NCBI GenBank assembly: GCA_031411495.1
Contig: JANOBD010000148.1
Span: forward strand, 124,001-188,000
Direction: 5' to 3'
DNA length: 64,000 bases
Origin: JANOBD01 sp031411495
Lineage (GTDB): Bacteria > Planctomycetota > Phycisphaerae > Tepidisphaerales > Tepidisphaeraceae
Shown here: positions 7,705 through 14,925 of the stretch, piece by piece
Position numbering within the stretch: the first letter of the stretch is position 1
Layout of the letters: each line of letters begins with the position of its first letter
Position numbers and translations under genes: made by a program
The notes under the pieces: generated by a model
Told to the model about the DNA's origin: nothing
What the model saw: the letters and a program-made list of their open reading frames with translations, nothing else
Database searches by the model: none

Positions 7705-8604
7705 ATGTCACTTGATGAAAGCACCGTCATCCCCAGAGAACCGATTCGCCGGCAGGTGCTGCCGTCGCGTACGATGCCAGTCAGTCACGGCCACAAGATG
7801 ATTGCCAGCGAGAACCAAACCACACAGATCCACGAGGAAGTCAACCAGATCGCACCGGTTCTGGTCATTGAAAACTTCTGCCTGTACTACGGAAAGACCA
7901 AGGCGCTGCACAGCGTCAACATGAACATCCCGCGCGGCCAGGTGACGGCGATGATCGGCCCCAGTGGCTGCGGCAAATCAACCCTGCTGCGGAGCATCAA
8001 TCGCCTCAACGACCTGATCGACGGCGTTCGAACCACCGGAGAAATCCACCTCAACGGGCAGCCGATTTACGCGCCGGGAATCGATGTCATCGCACTGCGC
8101 AAGCGCCTGGGCATGGTGTTTCAGAAGAGCAACCCGTTTCCGATGAGCATCTACGACAACGTCGTCTACGGCCTGCGCGTCGCCGGCGAGCGACGCCGGG
8201 ATGTCCTCATGGAAGCGTGCCAGGCCTCACTCGAAGGTGCAGCGCTCTGGAACGAAGTGAAGGATCGACTTAAGGACAGCGCGCTGGGACTGTCCGGCGG
8301 CCAGCAGCAGCGCCTCTGCATCGCCCGCGCCATTGCCGTGAAGCCCGATGTCCTGCTCATGGACGAGCCCACCAGCGCGCTCGATCCGATCGCCACCGGC
8401 AAGGTCGAAGACCTGATCTACCAGCTCCGCTCCAACTACACGGTCGTGATCGTCACGCACAACATGCAACAGGCGGCACGCGTCAGCGATTTCACCGCCT
8501 TCATGTACATGGGGAAGCTCGTCGAGTACGGCCCGACAGGTTCGCTCTTCCAGATGCCGCGTCTCAAGCAGACCGAAGACTATGTCACGGGTCGCTTCGG
8601 CTAA
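7705..8604 (+). CDS. pstB: Phosphate ABC transporter ATP-binding protein PstB
   Basis: A 299-residue ABC ATPase that energises phosphate import. Walker A is GPSGCGKS (about 85-92), the signature is LGLSGGQQQRLCIARAIA, and Walker B runs into the D-loop as VLLMDEPTSALDP. The H-loop is VIVTHNMQQA. The roughly 50 residues before VLVIENFCLYYG are longer than usual and look unstructured. GGAGG at 7691-7695 favours the second ATG (7705) over that at 7699. No phoU follows, unlike many pst operons, so any phosphate-sensing partner must be encoded elsewhere. Confidence 0.95.
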   Translation: MSLDESTVIPREPIRRQVLPSRTMPVSHGHKMIASENQTTQIHEEVNQIAPVLVIENFCLYYGKTKALHSVNMNIPRGQVTAMIGPSGCGKSTLLRSINRLNDLIDGVRTTGEIHLNGQPIYAPGIDVIALRKRLGMVFQKSNPFPMSIYDNVVYGLRVAGERRRDVLMEACQASLEGAALWNEVKDRLKDSALGLSGGQQQRLCIARAIAVKPDVLLMDEPTSALDPIATGKVEDLIYQLRSNYTVVIVTHNMQQAARVSDFTAFMYMGKLVEYGPTGSLFQMPRLKQTEDYVTGRFG

Positions 8605-8748
8605 TTGTCTACGCGAAGGATGCGCCGCCACTTCAAAACGGATACTGCCGATAGCGCGAGCCCGATTTGGTTAATCGCTATGCACTGCATACGCTGTGCC
8701 CAAGAGGGCAGTGCGAAAGTGTGCTGCCGGAACGCGACGGGATGACCA

Positions 8749-9921
8749 ATGGCTTCGGTTTGTATTTACTTCCAGGTTCACCAGCCGTTTCGCCTCCGGC
8801 GTTACAGCGTTTTCGACACCGATCCGTTCTACTTCGATCAACTCAAGAACGCCGAGATCTGCCGCAAGGTCGCTCACAAATGCTATCTGCCGAGCAACCG
8901 ACTGATGCTCAAGCTTATCGAGCAGCACGGCGGAAAGTTCAAGCTCGCATATTCGATCAGCGGTACGGCGCTCGAACAGTTCAGCCAGTACGTCCCGGAA
9001 GTGATCGATACGTTCAAAGCCCTCGCGGCGACCGGATGTGTCGAGTTCCTCTGCGAAACCTCCGCTCACTCGCTGGCGTTTCTCTACAGCCGCGAGGAGT
9101 TCCGCGAACAGGTCGAGCTGCAGCGCGCAAAGGTCAAGCAACTCTTCGGGCAGGACCCGCGCGTCTTCCGCAACACCGAGCTCGTCTACAACGACGACAT
9201 CGGCCACTTCGTCAGCCACATGGGTTTTGACGGCTGCCTGGCCGAGGGCGCCGATCACGTGCTGGGCTACCGGACGCCGAACTACCTCTACCGTCCGCCG
9301 CACGCGCCGAAGTTCAAGCTGCTGCTCAAGAACTACCGCCTCAGCGATGACATCGCGTTCCGGTTCAGCAACCGCGCCTGGGAACATTGGCCGCTCACCG
9401 CGAAGAAGTTTTCCGAGTGGGTCGGGCAGATCGACGGCAACGGCGTGTGCTGCAACCTGTTCATGGACTATGAAACGATCGGCGAGCACCAGTGGGCCGA
9501 GACGGGCATCTTCGATTTCATCGAACACCTGCCCGCAGCCATCCTTGAAGACGGGCACGAGTTCCAGACGCCTTCGGGCCTGATCGACAAGTATGAGGCG
9601 ATGGACAAACTCGAGGTGGAAAACGCCACCAGCTGGGCCGACACCGAGCGCGATCTTTCCGCCTGGCTCGGCAACGCCATGCAGAGCAACGCGCTGCACG
9701 AGCTTTACAAGATGGAAAAGCCGCTGAAAGAAAACGGCGATCCGGAACTGTTGGCCGACTGGCGGGCGCTGCAGGCTTCGGACCATTTTTACTACATGTG
9801 CACGAAGTATTTCTCGGACGGGGACGTGCACCGGTATTTCAGTCCGTATGAGTCGCCTTACGACAGCTACATCAACTTCATGAACGTGCTGGACAACATC
9901 AACAGCCGTCTCAGACCCTAG
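8749..9921 (+). CDS. Glycoside hydrolase family 57 protein
   Basis: A 390-residue cytosolic GH57 enzyme acting on alpha-glucans. His11 lies in the family start motif FQVHQPFRLRRY. The nucleophile is Glu144 in VFRNTELVYND, and the acid/base is Asp240 in FMDYETIGEHQ. The N-terminal (beta/alpha)7 region and helical C-terminal region are both present, and length matches the short alpha-amylase-type GH57 group. There is no signal peptide, so it probably works on intracellular glycogen- or maltodextrin-like polymer. It is flanked by pstB and a signalling gene, with no glycogen operon in the window. Confidence 0.92.
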   Translation: MASVCIYFQVHQPFRLRRYSVFDTDPFYFDQLKNAEICRKVAHKCYLPSNRLMLKLIEQHGGKFKLAYSISGTALEQFSQYVPEVIDTFKALAATGCVEFLCETSAHSLAFLYSREEFREQVELQRAKVKQLFGQDPRVFRNTELVYNDDIGHFVSHMGFDGCLAEGADHVLGYRTPNYLYRPPHAPKFKLLLKNYRLSDDIAFRFSNRAWEHWPLTAKKFSEWVGQIDGNGVCCNLFMDYETIGEHQWAETGIFDFIEHLPAAILEDGHEFQTPSGLIDKYEAMDKLEVENATSWADTERDLSAWLGNAMQSNALHELYKMEKPLKENGDPELLADWRALQASDHFYYMCTKYFSDGDVHRYFSPYESPYDSYINFMNVLDNINSRLRP

Positions 9922-10004
9922 AGTTTGCCAGCCGCGCCACGTTGGCCGGGGTCGTTTCCTCGCCGATCTGACAGTAACGCTCACGCCAGGCGATCTGCGA
10001 GTCG

Positions 10005-11162
10005 ATGCCTAATACGATGGCGTCGAACTCTTCATCCAATCGCGATGTATCGAAGGACGGATCGAACCTCGCCAAACAACAATCGACAATCACCGCGATA
10101 CTCGACAAGCTCGACGCAGCAGACAACTCGAAGTTCCGAAATCGTCGCCAGGCCATCCGTGCGACCTATCGCCCGATCGACATCCCCATTCGCATCTTCC
10201 ACCCCGGCGGAAGCGTCGCGTTCAAAGCCGTGGCGATGCGCAATCTCTCGGCGACCGGCGCCGGGTTTCTCTACACCGGCTTCCTGCACATCGGCACCCG
10301 CATCGAGCTCACGCTCCCGCGCCGCGCCGGCGGCGAAGACGTCATCACGGGGAAAGTGATCTTCTGCGCTCACGTCACCGGGTCATTCCACCAGATCGGC
10401 GTCCGCTTTGAACAGAAGATCGTTCCGGCGAGCTATGTCGACCGCGAAAGCATGGAGAAGATCGAAGGCGCGGGCCTGCCGCCGCTGACGATCGGCGGAA
10501 GCGTTCTCCATATCGACGACAGCGAGGTGGACCGCAAGCTGATGGCCCACTATCTCAAGTCGACCAAGGTCTTGCTCACCTCCGTCGCCGGCCTGGAGGC
10601 CGCCGTCGAAGCAGTAAAAGCCACGAAGTTCGGACTTGTGCTGTGCGAGCTGAACTTCAAGACGACAACCGGCGAGGTCATCATCGCCAAGCTCCGGGAA
10701 GCGGGCTACGACGGCCGCTTCATCGTCGTAACCTCGGAGACATCGGCCGAGCGCTTCCGCGCCATCCGCGGCGCCGGCGCGATCGGCATGCTTTCCAAGC
10801 CGTACGACCTGGCGAAACTCAAGAAACTCATCAGCCCGTTCCTCAGCCGGGTGGCCGCAGATGATGTCGTCGCGTCCACCCTTGCGGCCGAGCCGTCGAT
10901 GCAGTCGCTCATCGAGCGCTATGTCACCAGCGTCAGGCAACTGGCGCTCGAAATCGAGACCGCGGCAAAGGAAAACCAGCTCGATCGCATCCGCCAGATC
11001 TGCAATTCGCTCAAGGGCAGTGGAAGCAGCTACGGATTCGCAATCCTCTCGGAATCGGCAAAGGAAGCGATGCGCAGCCTCGACGCGACCATGTCGCTCC
11101 AGGAGAGCAACGATCAGATCAGGAAACTGCTGGATCTCTGCAAGCGTGTCATCGTCCGCTAG
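10005..11162 (+). CDS. PilZ - receiver - HPt signalling protein with substituted phosphorylation sites
   Basis: 385 residues with three domains. The PilZ domain (about 44-140) keeps the c-di-GMP motif RxxxR (Arg48-Arg52) and NxSxxG (80-85). The receiver (about 165-280) keeps the acidic pair Asp171/Asp172, Thr243 and Lys265 (SKP), but the phospho-acceptor position is Glu215 (LVLCELNF; codon GAG at 10647-10649). The C-terminal helical region (about 298-385) carries the HPt pattern x-N-S-L-K-G, with Asn334 (AAT at 11004-11006) where the phosphorylated His is expected. The protein therefore looks like a c-di-GMP-binding scaffold carrying degenerate phospho-relay domains. It has no signal or membrane segment. 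The start could also be 10017. Confidence 0.85.
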   Translation: MPNTMASNSSSNRDVSKDGSNLAKQQSTITAILDKLDAADNSKFRNRRQAIRATYRPIDIPIRIFHPGGSVAFKAVAMRNLSATGAGFLYTGFLHIGTRIELTLPRRAGGEDVITGKVIFCAHVTGSFHQIGVRFEQKIVPASYVDRESMEKIEGAGLPPLTIGGSVLHIDDSEVDRKLMAHYLKSTKVLLTSVAGLEAAVEAVKATKFGLVLCELNFKTTTGEVIIAKLREAGYDGRFIVVTSETSAERFRAIRGAGAIGMLSKPYDLAKLKKLISPFLSRVAADDVVASTLAAEPSMQSLIERYVTSVRQLALEIETAAKENQLDRIRQICNSLKGSGSSYGFAILSESAKEAMRSLDATMSLQESNDQIRKLLDLCKRVIVR

Positions 11163-11172
11163 AATCGCCGGG

Positions 11173-11619
11173 ATGTTCCAGACGACCCACTTCGAAGCGT
11201 ACGAACTCAACAGCCAGCGCACGACGCTCGGCCGGACGATCACCGAAGCCGATATCGTCCTGCATGCCGGCCAGACCGGCGACTTCTTCCCGCACCACAT
11301 GGATGCCGAGTGGTGCAAAACCCAGGATTTCAAGCAGCGGATCGTCCACGGAACGCTCACGTTTTCGGTCGGCGTCGGGCTCACCGCCGGCGTGGTGAAC
11401 CCGGTCGCCATGACCTACGGCTACGATCGGCTGCGGTTTCTCAAACCCGTGTTCATCGGCGACACGATTCACACCGTCGTGACGATCTCGGAAAAGAAGG
11501 ATCATCCCAAGCGCGCCACGCACGGAATCGTTACCGAACACCTGGAAATCAAGAACCAGCGCGGCGAGGCCGTCCTCGTATGCGATCATCTGCTGCTCGT
11601 CGAGAAAAAGCCGGCATAG
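11173..11619 (+). CDS. MaoC-like dehydratase (hot-dog fold)
   Basis: A 148-residue single hot-dog-fold protein of the MaoC/(R)-specific enoyl-CoA hydratase family. The catalytic Asp/His region is TGDFFPHHMDAEW (about residues 33-45), and the family strand IVHGTLTFSVGVGL follows. LRFLKPVFIGDTIHTVVTISEK is the conserved beta-sheet segment. It would hydrate or dehydrate an acyl-thioester substrate. The longer open frame from 10861 overlaps the preceding gene, so the start is placed at 11173, 11 bp after it. No fatty-acid genes are nearby. Confidence 0.88.
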   Translation: MFQTTHFEAYELNSQRTTLGRTITEADIVLHAGQTGDFFPHHMDAEWCKTQDFKQRIVHGTLTFSVGVGLTAGVVNPVAMTYGYDRLRFLKPVFIGDTIHTVVTISEKKDHPKRATHGIVTEHLEIKNQRGEAVLVCDHLLLVEKKPA

Positions 11620-11649
11620 CCGCCAACGTCCGCGATCCGCCCGGCCCGC

Positions 11650-12516
11650 TCAGCGCATTCGGGTGAGGCCGATGAGGATGACTTCAAGGCGTTCGATGGC
11701 GCTCTGCATCGTCTGTGGGCGGCGTGTCGGATTGGTTCGTGCGCACTCCATCGCGAAACCGCTCAGCGATTCGGGAACCTGTGGGTTCAGGTCACGCGGC
11801 GATTTGATGAACTCATCCACCAGAAAGCTGTTTTCGCCTTTTTCGAGCGTATACAGCGTCGGCATCGTCTGCCCGGAGAGACACCAGTACAGCGTCGCGC
11901 CGAAGTTGTAGACGTCGGTCCGTTCGTCCACGGGCTGACGCTTCACCTGTTCCGGGCTGATGTAGTCGGGCGTTCCCTGGATGCGTTCCTTCCGCGTGCC
12001 GATCGCACAGGCCTGACCTAGATCGATCACGCGGACGTCGCTGGTGTTCGGATTGAAGAGGATATTCGCGGGCTTCAGATCGCAGTGGATGAACCCGGCC
12101 TTGTGCATGGCGCTCAGCGCTTCGGCAACCTTGACGAAGCAGGAGGCCAGGCCGGCGTAGTTCGAAGGCAGCCGCTGATCCAGCGGAAGGCCGTCGACGA
12201 GTTCCATCACAACCGCGGCACTCAGCACTTTGCGGAGAAGGGTGCGTTCGACCTTCAGATCGATCATCTTTCGCAGGTTCGGGTGCGCGACCTTGCTGCC
12301 GACGTCGTATTCGTTCAGAAGCTGGTCGACAAAGCGGATGTCTTTCTCGGCCTTGCGCGTGACCTGCTTGAGGGCGACGTTCTTGCCGGTCACGGGGTCG
12401 CGAACGACATAAATCGCGCTGCCCGCGCCTTCGCCCAGCGGACGGATCACGTCGTAGCCGTACAGCTTCTGGGGTTTCACAAATGTGCTCTCTAGGTGGC
12501 TGGCCAAAGTACTCAT
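11650..12516 (-). CDS. Serine/threonine protein kinase
   Basis: A 288-residue Hanks-type kinase domain without transmembrane helix or extracellular sensor. Catalytic residues look intact: glycine loop GEGAGS (28-33), Lys50 (VALKQ), Glu70, catalytic loop HCDLKPAN (144-151, Cys in place of Arg of HRD), metal Asp165 in DLG, and SPE in place of APE. The HCD variant suggests activation-loop phosphorylation is not required. The upstream in-frame ATG at 12651 would add 45 unconserved residues, so the start is set at 12516. It is convergent with the MaoC-like gene. Confidence 0.93.
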   Translation of the reverse strand: MSTLASHLESTFVKPQKLYGYDVIRPLGEGAGSAIYVVRDPVTGKNVALKQVTRKAEKDIRFVDQLLNEYDVGSKVAHPNLRKMIDLKVERTLLRKVLSAAVVMELVDGLPLDQRLPSNYAGLASCFVKVAEALSAMHKAGFIHCDLKPANILFNPNTSDVRVIDLGQACAIGTRKERIQGTPDYISPEQVKRQPVDERTDVYNFGATLYWCLSGQTMPTLYTLEKGENSFLVDEFIKSPRDLNPQVPESLSGFAMECARTNPTRRPQTMQSAIERLEVILIGLTRMR

Positions 12517-12729
12517 AGAGAATCCGCGTGATGGCAATGGCGACGAAGCCGGTTGAGGCTCACTTAGATATACGCCATGTCGTGCGATATATTGGGTTAG
12601 AGAACCACATTTTGATTTGAATTCGGCTCCTATAAGCCAACTTCCTGTCAAGACAGGGCAGATGGCTGGGAATTAACCGAATCGGCCGGTATCTCCGGCC
12701 AAATCGGTTGGCGAGGTTCTGCCGCAAAA

Positions 12730-14172
12730 ATGAGCGAAGAAGGCTTTTTCAACTTCCATGCAAAACTGACGCGCGGCAAACGCGCCGTCCCCAGGCTCGA
12801 TTCTGCCTCCGCCGCCGCGGCGGCCATGTCCCCCAGCCAACTCAATCGCCTCATCGAGCAGACGCTCAAGACCCATCTGCCTTCCACCGTGCTGGTCCGC
12901 GGCGAAATCAGCAACTTCACCCGCAACCGAAACTCTGGCCATCTCTATTTCAACTTGAAAGACTCGGGCGGCGCGATCGATGCCGTCATGTGGGCCAGCC
13001 GCGCCGAGCGACTGCGCTTCGAGCCGAAAGACGGCATGGAACTGCTCGCCAGCGGTTCCGTGGGTGTCTACGTGCCGCGCGGCCGCTACCAGATCGTTGT
13101 GAACTCGCTCGACCCGATCGGCGAAGGCGCGCTGGAGCTCGCCAAGCGACAACTCGAAGAAAAACTGCGCGCCGAAGGACTATTCAGTGCCGAGCGGAAG
13201 CGGCCGATCCCGCCGTTCCCGCGGACGATCGCGATCATCACCAGCCCGCAGGCGGCGGGCTTCGCGGATGTGCTCAAGGTGCTTCGTCGTTGTCCATGGG
13301 TTCGGTTGCTGATTTATCCAGTGCCCGTGCAGGGAAGAGATGCCGCGCCAGCGGTGGCCGCGGCGCTGAAAAAGCTCGGCTCGAATCATCGCGACGTCGG
13401 CGGCGTCGACCTGATCATCCTCACCCGCGGCGGCGGCAGCCTGGAGGATCTGTGGGCCTTCAACGAAGAGGCCGTCGCCCGCGCGGTGGCGGCTTGCCCG
13501 ATCCCCGTGATCACCGGCATCGGCCACGACATCGACGTCTCCATCGCCGACCTCGTCGCCGACCACCACGCGCATACGCCCACGGAAGCCGCCACGTTCG
13601 CAATCCGTGAGTGGATCCATGTTCCCGAAACGGTCGACGGGTTCGGGTCGCGAATGCGCCGTGAGATGCGCCGCCGAATCGCCGAGTCGATGAACCAGCT
13701 CACATCGATCGAACGCCATGAAGTGTTCCGTCGCCCGGCCGTGCTGATCGAGCCGCACCGGCAGCGGCTGGACGACCTCGAATCGGAACTGACGCGCGAA
13801 CTGGCTGCAAGGCGCTCGACCGCGCTCGCACGGCTCGAGCGCGTCGCCGGCGCGCTCTCACCGGCACTCGCCCGGCGCATCGCGACGCGTGGCCAGCAGC
13901 AGGTGACGCGCCTCGAGAAGGCGCTCCCGCGACTCGGCAAGTCGATGCTCCAACTGCGAACGGCGAAGATCGACTCGCTCGGCGCGCAGCTTCGCGCGCT
14001 CTCGCCCGAGAACGTCCTCAAACGCGGCTACTCGATCACGCGACTCAAGAAGACCGGTGAAACCCTCCGCAGCGCGACGCAAGTCAAAGGCGGCGAACTG
14101 CTCGAGACCCATCTCGCTGACGGCACCGTCGACTCCCGCGCCGCCGACCCGAAACAGCCGGAGCTGTTCTGA
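12730..14172 (+). CDS. xseA: Exodeoxyribonuclease VII large subunit
   Basis: A 480-residue catalytic subunit of exonuclease VII, which degrades single-stranded DNA. The N-terminal OB fold is marked by LVRGEISNFTRNRNSGHLYFNLKD (about 57-80). The catalytic core contains PFPRTIAIITSPQAAGFADVL, LTRGGGSLEDLWAFNEE and PVITGIGHDID. A long coiled-coil middle and the C-terminal NVLKRGYSITR segment complete the family layout. About 30 N-terminal residues before MSPSQLNRL are atypical, and a start at 12826 is possible. The small subunit gene xseB, often adjacent, is absent. Confidence 0.95.
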   Translation: MSEEGFFNFHAKLTRGKRAVPRLDSASAAAAAMSPSQLNRLIEQTLKTHLPSTVLVRGEISNFTRNRNSGHLYFNLKDSGGAIDAVMWASRAERLRFEPKDGMELLASGSVGVYVPRGRYQIVVNSLDPIGEGALELAKRQLEEKLRAEGLFSAERKRPIPPFPRTIAIITSPQAAGFADVLKVLRRCPWVRLLIYPVPVQGRDAAPAVAAALKKLGSNHRDVGGVDLIILTRGGGSLEDLWAFNEEAVARAVAACPIPVITGIGHDIDVSIADLVADHHAHTPTEAATFAIREWIHVPETVDGFGSRMRREMRRRIAESMNQLTSIERHEVFRRPAVLIEPHRQRLDDLESELTRELAARRSTALARLERVAGALSPALARRIATRGQQQVTRLEKALPRLGKSMLQLRTAKIDSLGAQLRALSPENVLKRGYSITRLKKTGETLRSATQVKGGELLETHLADGTVDSRAADPKQPELF

Positions 14173-14254
14173 ATTTCACGCCTCCGCAGGTTCGTCGAGC
14201 GTCGCCATTCCCCGGTAATCAGACGCTTTCGTCGACAACGCCCGGAATCCCGGC

Positions 14255-14299
14255 AAAAAAAAGAAGCCCGCACAAACTCTTGCGAGTCGGTGCGGGCTT
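14255..14299 (-). terminator. Intrinsic terminator of tmRNA
   Basis: On the minus strand AAGCCCGCAC pairs with GTGCGGGCTT (10 bp, 14290-14299 with 14264-14273). It is followed by eight T residues (A-run at 14255-14262 on the plus strand). It starts 9 nt after the tmRNA 3' end. Confidence 0.9.
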
Positions 14300-14307
14300 C
14301 GTGAACG

Positions 14308-14688
14308 TGGAGGCGGGGGGAATTGAACCCCCGTCCCGAGACGACTGCAATGATAGCCTCTACATGCGTAGTCGATCTTTTGATCTCGTCCCGCCACGCG
14401 AAGATCGACACTCTCGCAGCGGGACCAGTCGTCTGTTTCTCATCTGCTGACCAACGGCCGAATCAGCGGACCAGCCTCTTAGTACGATCCCACCAGCCGA
14501 GGCGTCGGGCGGGATACGAGCAACCTAAATTAGGCTGCCATGGCTACTGGCGCGTTGAAACCAACGCGACCAGCGACTGAAGACGTGTTGTCTGCAGTTA
14601 GGGTTTGCTCACATTTTTAACCAGGCCTAGCGAGCGTCCTGGGCATGCCACTACCACCGATGCCATCCGGTCGAAACCGGTCGCCCCC
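14308..14688 (-). ncRNA. ssrA: Transfer-messenger RNA (tmRNA)
   Basis: The minus strand from 14688 starts GGGGGCGACCGGTTTCGACC, the classic tmRNA 5' end. At the other end lies GGGTTCAATTCCCCCCGCC, a T-arm plus acceptor strand. The 7-bp acceptor stem GGGGGCG/CGCCTCC pairs with one G-U. Length is 381 nt excluding CCA, which is not encoded (the discriminator A at 14308 is followed by CGT). The reading frame ending in TAA (14530-14532) encodes a tag of 21 residues if it begins at GCA 14593-14595. It starts ADNTSS and ends PVAMAA, a protease-recognised Ala-Ala terminus. A terminator follows directly. Confidence 0.96.
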
Positions 14689-14834
14689 GGTATTTCTTCC
14701 GAAACATGGTGATCGTGAATTGTGAACGCGAGTTGCTTCGCGTCCACATCTCTCGATCGATTGTCAAAGAACAACCTAAGTATAGGCCTCCAATCGCAAT
14801 TGACCAGCGTCGGCACGGAATGTCACCGGTGTGT

Positions 14835-14871
14835 AAAAGAACCGCCGCCACGCGAACTCTCGTGGCGGCGG
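14835..14871 (-). terminator. Intrinsic terminator of the PEP-CTERM surface protein gene
   Basis: CCGCCGCCACG (14842-14852) pairs perfectly with CGTGGCGGCGG (14861-14871) around an 8-nt loop. On the minus strand the stem is followed by TTCTTTTAC. It lies 55 bp past the stop codon of the gene ending at 14926. Confidence 0.8.
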
Positions 14872-14925
14872 AAGCGGAGGAGGTATTGGCTCGCCGATGA
14901 GGAACGAATCCTCATCCAGCACGGA

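Noticed and set aside
14761..14767. TTGACA on the minus strand as tmRNA -35 box
   Set aside because: No matching -10 at 16-18 bp; the distance to the mature 5' end alone is not enough.
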